From Dactylonectria macrodidyma (Eukaryota; Ascomycota; Sordariomycetes; Hypocreales; Nectriaceae), in assembly GCA_020744425.1 (NCBI GenBank), contig JAGMUV010000004.1, positions 496,001 through 560,000 of the forward strand: a DNA stretch of 64,000 nt. Reading direction: 5' to 3'. The stretch's first letter is position 1; each line of letters opens with the position of its first letter. A program made the position numbers and the translations under genes. The notes beneath the pieces are model-generated. The model searched no databases. It saw nothing but the letters and a program-made list of their open reading frames with translations, and was not told the origin of the DNA. Shown piece by piece: positions 22,513 to 33,268 of the stretch.

Positions 22513-22624
22513 CATGGGGTGCGACTCGGCGTAGACGACTCGGAGTAGATGATCCCGAGTGGATACCCCGGAGTAGTCGCATCGGGATGGCCAGATCGGC
22601 GTATTCGTAGACGCTTCGGAGCAA
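22513..22624. promoter_or_regulatory. Array of CGG triplets phased every 14 bp in the divergent promoter
   Basis: Units begin at 22527 (CGGCGTAGACGACT), 22541 (CGGAGTAGATGATC), 22555 (CCGAGTGGATACCC), 22569 (CGGAGTAGTCGCAT), 22583 (CGGGATGGCCAGAT) and 22597 (CGGCGTATTCGTAG). Five of six start with CGG and the first four share a CGGAGTAGA-like consensus, so this is a diverged 14-bp tandem repeat. A last CGG lies off-phase at 22617. CGG is the half-site of Zn2Cys6 proteins; direct CGG-N11-CGG spacing recurs three times. The array lies 100-200 bases before the aminotransferase ATG and 260-370 before that of the decarboxylase. A 14-bp period is not codon-like. Confidence 0.6.
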
Positions 22625-22885
22625 CTAGTGAGCAATGACTTTATGCCGACTCCATTCTGAGCCGACGAGATGGTACTCTGGTCCTTCAATGAGCGTATCA
22701 CAGCGATCACAGTGGACTCGTCCCTCTCGGTCTTCTTCTGTTAAAGATGCCGGCTGAATCCTGATATTTCTCCCCCGCATACCATAAGATATCCCTCCAG
22801 AGACAGACGTTCCCTCAAGCCTGTATCACCATTGTGTCGTTTACAGCTGATCCCTCTTTATCTTGCGGAAAGTCCAAGACGAACA

Positions 22886-24607
22886 ATGCCAACCACCATC
22901 AAAGTTGCGGAATACCTCTTCCGTCGTTTGCGCCAGCTGGGCATCGACTCAATACACGGTGTTCCAGGAGATTTCAATCTCACTCTGCTCGACTACGTGG
23001 AACCTGCTGGCCTTCTGTGGGTTGGCAATGCCAATGAGCTGAACGCAGCCTATGCCACAGACGGCTACGCGAGGATCAAAGGAATTGGAGCCCTCATTAC
23101 AACCTTCGGAGTAGGTGAGCTCTCGGCCATCAACGCCATCGCTGGTGCGTACGCAGAGCGTGCTCCTGTTGTTCATATCGTGGGCACGCCGGTTCGGAGC
23201 TCTCAAGATGCGCGAGTCTTGCAGCACCACACATTCAACGATGGTGAATATCGCCGGTTTTCACAGATGCACGCCCATGTCACAGTGGCGCAAACGCGGC
23301 TTTGGGATGCTGAGAAGTGCCCCGAGCAGATTGACTGGACTCTGCAGCAATGTCTGCTGCACAGCCGGCCAGTTTACATCGAGGTTCCCGTTGACGTGGT
23401 TGACGCGCTTGTATCCGATGAGAGGCTCAGCTCTGAGATTCGCGTCCCAGTCAATGAGCCGACTCCAACTCAGGAGGCAGTGTTGGCCAAGGTCCTTGAT
23501 AAACTTTATGCCGCAGAACGCCCCATCATCTTTGTCGACGGTGAAATCAGAGCGCAGGGAATTGTTGAGCACGTCCAAGAGTTTGTCACGTCAACCAAGT
23601 GGCCAACCTGGACGACCCCATTTGGCAAGGGTCTTTTGAACGAGACGAGTTCAAATTTCCATGGCATCTACCGAGGAAAATACGACGACCCGGAGGTGCA
23701 GCAATTCATCAATGATGCGGACCTAGTCGTGTGCTTCGGCCCTCATTTCAGCTCGACCAACACCTTTGCATTCTCAAGTGTTCCAAAGCCTGAGGTCACC
23801 ATTTCATTCACCGACACAGAGGTCAACTTCCAATCCGAGGTCATTCGAGACATGAGCGCCAGAGCCATGGTGCCTCGACTGCTTAAGAACTTGGATGTCT
23901 CCAAAGTAAAATCCTATGACACTTACCCCAAGCTTCCTCGCGACTACCTTGTCTCTTTCTCGGACGTCCCAAGCACCGATCCCATCACTCAAGATCGGTC
24001 ATGGCGCCTTTTGGCCAACTTTCTTCGTCCTGGAGACATCCTTCTCGGAGAGACCGGTACCGCGGGATACGGAGCTCGAGAAATGTCACTCCCGCCACGC
24101 ACTCGACTCTTCACCCCGGTTACCTGGCTTTCCATCGGATACATGCTACCCGCAGCTCAGGGCGCAGCACTTGCGCAGAGGGAGCTCATGGCGGCTTCAA
24201 AATACCATGGTATCAAGAATGCGCGCACAATCCTGCTAATTGGCGACGGAAGTTTCCAAATGACAGCTCAGGAACTATCCACTATTATCTTCAACAATCT
24301 CAATGTGGTGGTTTTCCTGATCAATAACGATGGATACACTATCGAGCGCTGCATCCATGGAGCAACACAAAGATACAACGACGTCGCAAGTTGGAGATAT
24401 CTGCAGGCACCTAGTTTCTTCGGGGCCGAGGAAGATGCGTATACGGCCACCGCAAAGACATGGGGCGAGTTAGAAAATGTACTGGGCAATGAGAAGCTCA
24501 CAGATGGCACTGGACTAAGAATGGTCGAGGTGATAATGGATCGAGAGGATGCACCCGAAGGACCCTTGTCACAGTATTTAATCGCTCAGAAGAAGAAAAA
24601 CGCATAG
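22886..24607 (+). CDS. ThDP-dependent 2-oxo-acid decarboxylase (pyruvate/phenylpyruvate/indolepyruvate type)
   Basis: A cytosolic thiamine-diphosphate enzyme that turns a 2-oxo acid into an aldehyde and CO2. A single exon encodes 573 residues from the ATG at 22886; open codons before it have no ATG. Residues can be mapped onto yeast pyruvate decarboxylase: HGVPGDFNLTLLD, NANELNAAYATDGYARIKG with Glu 51 (cofactor activation), the catalytic pair His 114-His 115 (LQHHTFNDG), the ThDP/Mg motif GDGSFQMT (453-460) through NNDGYTIE with Glu 487. All catalytic residues are present. Substrate is open: the fold alone does not separate pyruvate from aryl-pyruvates. Head-to-head pairing with an aromatic aminotransferase favours phenyl-, hydroxyphenyl- or indolepyruvate, giving fusel-alcohol or indole-acetaldehyde precursors (inference). 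Confidence 0.93.
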   Translation: MPTTIKVAEYLFRRLRQLGIDSIHGVPGDFNLTLLDYVEPAGLLWVGNANELNAAYATDGYARIKGIGALITTFGVGELSAINAIAGAYAERAPVVHIVGTPVRSSQDARVLQHHTFNDGEYRRFSQMHAHVTVAQTRLWDAEKCPEQIDWTLQQCLLHSRPVYIEVPVDVVDALVSDERLSSEIRVPVNEPTPTQEAVLAKVLDKLYAAERPIIFVDGEIRAQGIVEHVQEFVTSTKWPTWTTPFGKGLLNETSSNFHGIYRGKYDDPEVQQFINDADLVVCFGPHFSSTNTFAFSSVPKPEVTISFTDTEVNFQSEVIRDMSARAMVPRLLKNLDVSKVKSYDTYPKLPRDYLVSFSDVPSTDPITQDRSWRLLANFLRPGDILLGETGTAGYGAREMSLPPRTRLFTPVTWLSIGYMLPAAQGAALAQRELMAASKYHGIKNARTILLIGDGSFQMTAQELSTIIFNNLNVVVFLINNDGYTIERCIHGATQRYNDVASWRYLQAPSFFGAEEDAYTATAKTWGELENVLGNEKLTDGTGLRMVEVIMDREDAPEGPLSQYLIAQKKKNA

Positions 24608-24762
24608 TATTGCCTGGGGGTTGATCAGTAGTAAATATCACAGCATTCACTTTACCGTATCGACTTGTGACGCAACTTGGGAGTCACAATGCTCATAGTA
24701 CATGGTGATATTTTGCTCTAGTTTCATGAGAGACATGTAGTGCTAATTTCAGGCAAGGCTCC

Positions 24763-25585
24763 TTATTCGAGTCCATAGAGATCCGCAAATGGATCCCAGC
24801 TTGAGTTTGTATGTCGCTCATATTCCATCATGTTTGCGATGTAAGTCGCATTGTCACTTCCATATATGCTCTCGATGAAGGCGAGTGTTGCGTCGATGCC
24901 GGCTGAGATGCCGGAGGAAGTCCACACGTTACCGTCAACAACCCAACGGGCGTGCGACACCCATTCGACCTCGGAGCTACTAGCAATGGTACTCGCCCAC
25001 GAGGCCTTGTTGGTGGTAGCACGGCGGCCGTCTAGGACGCCAGCTTTGGCTACAATGGAAGCTCCGGTGCAGATGGAAATGAGGTACTGCAGTTTTGGGT
25101 ACGTCGTCTTTACGTATTCGATTAACTCAGTGAGGTAGGGTGATCGAGTTCCTAAACCTCCCGGAATAATCAGAACATCCACATCATCCGGGGCGGTTGC
25201 CCAGGTGTGCGTGGGCTGGATTTGAGGAAACTACACGTGCATGTCAGTACGACGGTCTCCACGGCTGCACGCCCAAAGACTAATTGGTAGCACTTACAAA
25301 TGACGAGTTGAGCGCGTTCATGGCGGCTGACTTTGGCTGAGTTGACACCAAGTCCAACGACTCCGCGATGATGTACAAGTTGAGCTGATATAGCTTGGCT
25401 AGCATGCCCAGGGCTTCTAGAGGCCCAAAGACATCTAGTAGTTCGAATGCCTGGAACACAACAATGCCAAAGTTCTTGGGGGGATCTGTGGACGTGGACG
25501 TGGGTGCAGAAGACGAGGCCGAGGATGACCCAGACATGAAGTCGGAGGCTTCGTCCGTCGCAGAGCGGGACGCTAATGTGACCAT
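24763..25585 (-). CDS. DJ-1/PfpI family protein (glutamine-amidotransferase-like fold)
   Basis: A soluble protein of 251 residues from two exons, 25585-25298 and 25230-24763, with a canonical 67-nt intron. The start is the ATG at 25585. After a Ser/Thr/Ala-rich N-terminal tail of about 35 residues the DJ-1 core begins (NFGIVVFQAFELLDVFGPLE). It continues with DVDVLIIPGGLGTRSP and the nucleophile elbow YLISICTGAS, with Cys 150, then a C-terminal acid and aromatic stretch. Fungal members include putative isonitrile hydratase-like proteins, glyoxalase III-like enzymes and proteins of unknown activity; I cannot choose among them. Its 3' end is 155 bases from that of the decarboxylase (convergent), so it may or may not belong to the same cluster. 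An aldehyde-handling role would fit the neighbours but is only a guess. Confidence 0.87.
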
Positions 25586-26569
25586 GGTCGACAATGTGGT
25601 AGAATCATTTGGGTCACCTATGATGTAGAGTCAGACTACTAGATTGTAAGAATAGTGGAGGATTTCCTGTATCTCGGTCACAAGTCCCGAACGCAAGACT
25701 CACGTAGACGGAGCTGTGCTGGGGCATCGGAATCTTTCTCTGCTAGAACTGTGGGGTTCAAAGCAACGAGAAAGGATAGCGGCCAATGGGGCCTCATGTT
25801 AGTGGGAGACAAGACGAAGACAATGGCTCGTAAACAAGACTGCTAAATGAGACAGAAATCGGAAGCGTGGACAAGAGCGAATGCAGACGGGGCATCGGTT
25901 CGCATCAATGCAGGGAGAAGAGAACAAGTCTTTCAAACTTTCGGCCATATTTGATGCATGAGGCAAATAAAATCAGCATGGTAAGCCCAGACTGGCGTTG
26001 GATGAGTATGTGGTGGCAATATCTGTGTGAACGGCTTTTAGCAATGTCTTCCTCGCGTTTGTCCGAATCGAGGACGGACGAGCAGCGCCGTGAGCAAGTT
26101 TGAGAGAATAGGGACTGTTCCTTCCTGCCCTTACATTGGTCTATCGGCCGCGCTAATGCGGGCATCCCTGATTTAAATAGCCTGAGCGGAGAACGCCAAA
26201 TGCTGACGGGCTCTCCTTATATGGCGGAACGTCGGCTCGGGAACGTACTCTGTGCTGTGGGCGTTTTCTCGATTGCATTTAAGCTAAGAGTGGGCTTAAT
26301 AGCCTTTCAGTCATTGTTCTTATTGGCTCGTTGTTTGAGTGGCAGTAGCTAACTCTTGATCGAAGTGCATGGCTACGATATAGGTACTCCAATTAGAACG
26401 ACGAACGAAAATCTTAAACCAAAATCAACCACCAAGGCCAGGATGCTGATGTAGCTACATTAAGTATCTACGCTTTTGGAAGAATTGTGAATTCTGTCGT
26501 CAGGCCACACCAACCATTATCATTCTCCAGGTCCGCAAGGGAATCAAGACAGCAAACCTCATTCTATTG
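25586..26569. other. Intergenic, promoter of the DJ-1 gene and 3' flank of the subtilisin relic
   Basis: No supported gene. Short frames on both strands lack motifs. Confidence 0.5.
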
Positions 26570-28883
26570 CACCATTAGCCCACATCCCAGTATAGACATG
26601 AACTGGAAGAAGTCTAGCGCAAACTCACGTGTAGTTTCCGGGGTTGATGTAGTTCGTGGTATAGCCGCCTGTTATGAAAACATTGCGCGTAACGTCAAAC
26701 ACTGGCATCGTGAACGTTTCATTCGAGGTCCCCAAGTTCGGGTTGTACGTTGAGCGCCTATCTGAATTCGCCCATGCGGTGACAGCTCAAGTTAACCCTT
26801 TTTACCCACGACAGGCGGATACTGCCAGCTCTTTTCTTCAAACCTGCTCTCATAGATTTGTTGCACAGTTTGTCAACTTCAGATCATTCCAATTTAATGT
26901 TCTATAGAACTCACGTCCCATCGGATTTCCCTGACACCCCATTTCGCCTTTAATAACATTTTGGGGAAATCTTGAACTCCGGAGCTTAAATCAAGTGTCC
27001 AGCTACAAAGATCATCAGTCAATTTTTTGGGGGGGACTAACGCCGACTATTTCTCAACTAGTTTTTCTGAGGTAGCTATCCGTGGACCGGAGCCATGGAT
27101 ATGTGCCGGCAAAGGGGTTCCTCATTTGATCTTTCAGGTTGAAAGCCGGTCCCTGGTATGGAACAGCGACGGTCTCACCATTGCTTGCCTTTATGATCAC
27201 GCGCCCGTTGTATGCGGGAAGCGTGGTTTCATTCAAGCCTGTTGGAAGTGGGAATGCAACCTGTACTTTGTCAGTATCTCAGTGAGAACCTTGTAGATCT
27301 AACTTACTTAGCTATCTTCTTCTGTTCAGGACTCAGGGTGATTACGTCAGGCAATTCGACTTGCACCCCTAATTATTGAAAGAGGTTCCATCTCAGGTCG
27401 ATAACTGATTCTTAGAGTCTCGCCACTCTGTAGCGGATCGTAGTCCTTCAACATTTGAAAACCTGACCAGTCCTCCACTTCGAATGAGTAGACCAACGTC
27501 TCATTCCCTTGTTCTCATGTGATCCCTTGATTACTTTTGAAGTGCAAGGTGTCATTGAGTCCAAACTTTCAAAATTCAGCCCAGTGGTGTACTTGACAGC
27601 TTTGGCAGCATTAAGCAGGCTTCCTCCAACCTGGTGGATGGGAGCGATGATATCGCCAGCGGCCGTCTGGTTAGACCACAGCCATGGTAGGGGTGATCCA
27701 GTTGCCACGATTCTCATTGACATCTCTTTCGCGAAATCCTTCGCGTGGACCTTTCTTCTGCCATGTTTACCGATGAAAAGGGCTGCCAAGCCTGCCACAT
27801 ATGGCGTCGCCATGCTGGTGCCACTCAGAAGAACAAATTCGGAATTGCTTTCCCCGGGCCACGAGCTGAAGATGTCAGTTCCAGGGGCTGTGGTGTCCGG
27901 TTTGACTTGGAGATCGTATCGTCCACCCCAGCTAGAGAAATAACTTGGTTGCTTTGTTTCCTCGTCCTCGTCTTTTCCCACCTCAGCTGAAGCGATCGAT
28001 AGCGCGTTCGCTCCAGAGCTCCCAGAACTGGCATAATACGGACCATCTGTTCCGTATTTTCCAGCTCCGATAGTCATTACCACTCCCTCATCAGCGATAC
28101 GACTTGCTACCACCGCCTATACACTGTTGGCCCATCCACCACGGCCTCCGATGCTGATCGTGATGACATCAATGCCGTCATCAAACGCCTTTGACATTGC
28201 TTCAATGATAATATCCTCATAAGTGCCATCACCAGCACCAAAGACCTTGTAGGAGTAAATGGTCGACTTGGGAGCCACTCCAACCCATCCTGAATCCAAT
28301 TCACCCGCCACAATTCCCGCAACATGATGACCATGGCCACTTTGGTCAAGGGGATCTCCATCCGGATTTCTGGCCGATCCAGCTACCCAATTATCACGGA
28401 CAAAGTCGTATCCGCCAGCGACTTTGAAGCCTTTGCCAAACCCACCACCCAAGGCCTCGTGAGTGTACCAACCCCTGTGTCCATGATGCCAACTTTGGCA
28501 CCTTCACCAAACATTCCCTGGTCGTGCAGGTTTGCAACACCCGTGGCCCAGTGCACAGCATATGTGTCCGCCTCGCTCTGGTTGACGGCAACTTGCCGAG
28601 TGTTGATAGGCGCGAGGAGGTGGACTCTGAGATTCGGCCAAGCGGCCACTACTTCTGGAAGAGCCAGCAGAGTATCAATATTTTCAGCATCAGTCTCCAG
28701 CTTTGCGCTAGAGAAGACGTCTGACTCGAACGTTTTCAACACCTTGACTTTATCATAGGTGGAGGGTATATCACGTTTCGTTCGGGAAGCGATGCTCTGT
28801 GGAATGTTAATATTCAAAACAGGAGTACGTTGTGCCCCAAAAAAATGCTGTGTTAGTACTGTTGCTATACCTATTATCTCCAT
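26570..28883 (-). pseudogene. Subtilisin-like serine protease (S8, vpr-type) relic
   Basis: In life a secreted subtilase of about 750-900 residues. Reading the minus strand from about 28883: a propeptide-like part (YDKVKVLKTFESDVFSSAKL), the Asp block (AKVGIMDTGV, codon at 28479-28481), the His block (DQSGHGHHVAGIVAGE), the Ser block (LLSGTSMATPYVAGLAALF), then a Fn3-like C-terminal region. Breaks are plain: a one-base deletion right after MDTGV (about 28470); an in-frame TAG at 28117-28119 where GWANSV[W]AVVASR is expected; a shift near 27510 before NETLVYSFEVEDWSGF; another near 27370 before VQVELPDVITLSPEQKK. More decayed C-terminal pieces follow in different frames: VAFPLPTGLNETTLPAYNGR, SWTLDLSSGVQDFPK, WGVREIRWDV, AWANSDRRSTYNPNLG and ETFTMPVFDVTRN. 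No signal peptide is left. A working protein cannot result. Confidence 0.87.
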
Positions 28884-31800
28884 TGTCAATCTATGTCATT
28901 CCTGATCCAGATCATCCTTCAAGTTTCTATTCTGTCTTCCATTTTAAAGGCTACGGACAACTTTGTCCACTTATTTTCTCTGTCGTACTTGTCAAAATGT
29001 GAGGTTTAGATCATTTTGCTTGTGGTTGCTTTATAGTCGACAATCTTGTAATGATCATTAGGCCTCTCCACCTCTCAACTTTGGACAATCAGAGGAGTAG
29101 TTCTCTTTGCTTGGGCATGATTTCAGTAAAAACCCATCCGTGCATTTATATACGGCTAATTGCGTACAATGCGCGTGAACTACTGTGTTGGGCAGGCGGA
29201 CAAGAGGGACACCACCACCCGAAGTGACGGATGCCGTAGGGTAGGCGGGATGCGTAGCAGAGCGAGGATGGACAAGACTCGCAAAACAAAACAGACAAAA
29301 AGAGGGCCAGAGCTGCAATCAAGCGGTTGGCTAGAAAATAAGTCAGATATTCCAGTTGACCAAATAAATCTCATCATAATGACATCAAAAACCATTCAAT
29401 AATTCAAAAATAAAGGGTGGGCAAGAACGTTGTTGATTGCTATCTGTGTCCGAGTTGTCTCTGCCTTTTATCTCAGACCAACTCCAGTTATCCTTATCGA
29501 TAGCTTTATCAAGACCGGCACTCAGATTGGTCGGCCAATTAAAATTCCGGGTCATTCTAGCTAGTGGGCCCTCAGCCCCGACACACTACACGGAATCGAC
29601 CTCACAACTACATTGTCGAGCGATGCCAAAAGATGCCCAGTGCAGCGTTATCTCTTCGGCAGAGGATTGAGTCCTCGTGATATCACAGCACACTCACGTC
29701 CCCAGCTTGACGAATTCTTCATGGTACCGCAATAAATAAACAGAAGATGTAAGACAGTGCTTCAGGAGTGATGGATTACTACTAGACTTAAATGAACACT
29801 GGCTATCCAAATCATGGAATATCTCAACGGGGCCCAATTTTAGATAACTATCCAAGTATGAAGTTTCTATCAAGCTGTAGAAATTACTTGTGGCACTGTT
29901 GAACTAAAGCTAGGTATTCAGTCGCTTGCTCAGATTCCAGGAACTAGCGAACCGTGAAGAAGGCATTATTCACTGTCTGCATCCATCTTCCAGTTTAGAT
30001 ATGTAGTCAACAAACTCTCCACAGGCATTCTTGAGGAATTCAAGATCCATGGGCAGCCGAGCTTGCGGGTTCTTGCAGAATATGAGTCAGGTCCAAAAGG
30101 TGAGTTCACACCATCCGGGTTGAAACCAACCACGGCAAAACCGGGCCCGACCAACAGCAGTCAACAACATGCAAAAAGAATTTGAATGCCAGAATTGAAC
30201 TACAGACTTCTATTTGAACTTCCTCGCAAAGTTCACAAGCTACCCAGTTGTAGTAATACCCGTTAGACCAAATCCCGTGTCCCCTTGTTGAGTGTCTCTT
30301 GGAGAGGGGAGTATGGCATTCCCTCGGTTATATAGGTACTTCGATTTTATGGAGATTAAGGTCAAGACTACTATTTCTGGACCACGTGTTCCATTTCCTT
30401 GCGTCTGACAGGTGACTTAATCAATTAATTGTGAACCCAGTTACAGACTGTCACCTCTACCACAAACCTCCACCCCCAACTCCCTTAGTCATTCCTTCGC
30501 AGCTCACGTCAGAAACGACGTCCGAATTCTCTCGGTTTCAAGCACTTCAACCCCTTGGCTGCTGGGGGTATCGTAAAAGGTTGGTGAAGGCAGGAGGGTA
30601 TCTATGTTGTAGTGGAAGATTTTTACGTTTTTGACTTATCGTTGGCCTGGGTTGGGTGCTGCTCCTTCCTATTTGTTCTACTACATTTTTTCCTTTCGCT
30701 TTTCCTTTTTCTTTCATTATTTTAATCTAGTCCCTCTTCCGGAGGTGTGTTACGAAGTTCTCGATCTACTACAGCTTATAGCGGCATCTATTGTATCTAG
30801 AGCCAGACAACTTTCCCACGCCACAAGACAGGACGTGCATCATTCAGTGCACCAAGGCGAAAGGGCACTTTTCATCTCTTTGAGGATTCGTGAAAGCACA
30901 CTCATTGAAGAGTGCAGAACAGAACATCTCTCGTCGTCACCAAAGTAGGAGAATAGTCTATTGTGTGTCTCATCCAAGGCCAGAGGAACACTTCTGAGTG
31001 CTTCTCTGACCTAGATGACGCTTCAGGCGCCACAGAATATCCAATTGGCAAATACCCCATCGAAAGATTCACTTTGCCTTCATCGACAACGTCTATTGGG
31101 CCCCCCCTAGCTCAACCTTCTCCAGCAAATCGCTCTGTCTCTGAGGAACCCAAACTAGATGTTGCTTCAATCCTGTCCCATGAGCAGAGGTCTGCGAGTG
31201 GAGGCTGAGGAGGTACAAGCCACTGTCAACGTGAAGTCGTGCATGCACTGAAGCGTTTCCCTAGTAGGGGCAGTGTGTCATCCAATCCTCCCTATGGTAC
31301 TGCCAGTGCTGTCAAAAATGGCGCAACCATCGTCCAGGTGCTCTCCTGAGATCCAAATACCTAGCCCGAGACAAATCTTCAAGTGTCTCACAGTCTACGA
31401 TATGTCTCCCAAGGATTGGACTTCGGGTTTGGTTGACTAGCACAGAAGACCTTCATGACGCAACGCATCCTATACGGGACGAGTGCAAGGAGAGAGGGCA
31501 ATGATGTTCAGGAAACACAGAGCAGCGGCTTAGTGTCAGACAAGTGGACATCACTTGAAGTGCAAAAGATGGTTATGAGGCATAAATGCTGTGTCAAAGA
31601 GGTCAATTCGGCATGTGGCGCTTCCTACTTGTCTTGAACGCCGCACTTATCTCTTCGACAGTCACGTCTACGGACGAAAGATGAGGAGCTCGGAGTGTAG
31701 ATATTAATACTTTAATACAAAGAACTTGATGTGAAGAACCGCACAGTCCACGCGAATATTAGCAGACCAAGAGCCCCCAACGCCAGACGAGTTCCCAATT

Positions 31801-31980
31801 CATATCGAACACCCACTACAGAAACTTGGCCCGTCATCCATTGTGCGCCGCGTCGCGAATCGCCTCCGCCCTCTTGCATGATATTATTGACCTCCATTTG
31901 GGATATTTGGGCCAGGTTCGGTGATGTTTTGATTCGGGGAACCCAACGTTATCATGTGACGGTCTCGATCATTTGAGTGT
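28884..31980. other. Intergenic, about 3.1 kb, gene-poor
   Basis: No gene is supported apart from one small open frame at 31712-31897 listed separately. Short open frames, such as that near 29966-30154 on the minus strand, lack a start and a family. AT content is above that of the neighbouring genes. Confidence 0.5.
31712..31897 (-). CDS. Possible small single-span membrane protein (61 aa)
   Basis: An ATG at 31897 opens 61 codons. A polar N-terminal half is followed by one hydrophobic stretch (LALGALGLLIFAWTV) and a short tail, like a tail-anchored microprotein. It begins 84 bases beyond the stop of the CYSTM-like gene on the same strand, so it could lie in that gene's 3' UTR and mean nothing. 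I recognise no family. Weak call. Confidence 0.2.
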   Translation of the reverse strand: MEVNNIMQEGGGDSRRGAQWMTGQVSVVGVRYELGTRLALGALGLLIFAWTVRFFTSSSLY

Positions 31981-32322
31981 CTAGAAGAGGCAGTCCAGAC
32001 AGCAACAGCATGCCAGGCCGGCCAGCAGACCTGTCATGATGCCGCCACCGCCGCTCGATTGGTTCTGCTGAGGGGGGTAGTATCCCTGAGGAGGGCCTTG
32101 TTGGGGAGGATAGCCCTGCTGGTAGCCTTGTTGAGGCGGGTAGCCTTGTTGCTGAGGAGGATAGCCTTGTTGTTGGTAGTTCATCTGGGGAGGCCCTTGC
32201 TGGTAGTACTGTCCCTGCTGCTGGCCTTGTTGATATGGGTCTTGTTGATAGCCACCATACGCGGCCTGAGGGGGTGCGGGAGGTTGTCCGTAGGACGGGG
32301 GTTCGTCTTGCTTGTAGGCCAT
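31981..32322 (-). CDS. CYSTM-like, Pro/Gln/Tyr-rich small protein (113 aa)
   Basis: A single-exon protein of 113 residues from the ATG at 32322. Residues about 10-90 are low-complexity, with repeated QQGYPPQ and QGPPQ units. The C-terminus is the cysteine-rich membrane module (GIMTGLLAGLACCCCLDCLF). In CYSTM proteins, found across eukaryotes, such tails are palmitoylated or membrane-inserted and linked to stress tolerance; a QGYPP-type domain before it is common. The protein therefore probably sits at a membrane, possibly the plasma membrane. The function is not defined beyond that. Confidence 0.85.
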   Translation of the reverse strand: MAYKQDEPPSYGQPPAPPQAAYGGYQQDPYQQGQQQGQYYQQGPPQMNYQQQGYPPQQQGYPPQQGYQQGYPPQQGPPQGYYPPQQNQSSGGGGIMTGLLAGLACCCCLDCLF

Positions 32323-33268
32323 AGCGATGGTGTTTTTCGTCGGATTGAATCGAGAAAGATGCTTCGATGAGGAGCGCGCGACAGCGACAGGCTGATTAGA
32401 AGGATCGGAAGCTCGGAAAAGGAACAGAAATCGGTCGGTTAAATGGAAAGAGAGAAAGAAGCGGAAGATAAAGACGATGAGAAACCTAGGTTGAATCCGG
32501 GGCCAAACTCACGTCGGGAGTCTCACATGGGCCCCTTGCGCGCCACACGACCTCGCCGGCCATTACGTGGATGGGATTGGTGTGGACTGTGCTGCGCCAC
32601 TCTTGGCTCCCTCCCAACGGGTCAAATCACTGGGCAGGTCGCCGATGGACATTCGACCTACAAAATGTCTCTCGGCATCTGTTCTAATTCGCAGTGATTA
32701 GAAATCAGAGTGCACATCAATTCACGCGCCTCTAGTTGGGGCAAATGACAGGCTTCCCATGATGTTCGCCAGTTGACTCGAAACAAAGCATGCCCAGACA
32801 TCACAATTGACACCACTACCGCTTGCATGCAATGAGACGCGCTGCGCCACATTCTTAACCCTCACACGTTTCTAGTCTGCGGCACCCAACCGTATGTCTA
32901 GGCCGAGAGATCCGAGAACAGCGACAGTCAACAGGCTAATTCCATCCCGAATCGCATGACTCCAAAGGCAATTTCTCTTAACTCCTTGGGAGCTGAATTG
33001 GGTCACAGGCAATTCGAGTGAGAACTTATCTCCGTGCTTATCGTCACGTGACATTTGCACGTGGCGTGTAGTAGCCTGAGGTAGCTGTGGCTTGAATTTG
33101 CCCCACCGATGAGGGACGCCGCACCACGAAAAAGTGATTAAATTCATTCATTGACGAGAAACCCCACGATCAAGACGAAACGCCCCTCTGAGCCGCGACG
33201 ACCCTCCCAGACCGAACGAGAATTCATCACCGATACTGAACGAGCCTCTCAGATACGGCCCATTCATC
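32323..33268. other. Divergent promoter region
   Basis: Separates the CYSTM-like gene from eIF3g. No gene, no clear repeat. Confidence 0.5.

Noticed and set aside
29058..29318. Small cysteine-containing frame resembling a secreted protein
   Set aside because: No ATG in the frame and no splice-compatible upstream exon.
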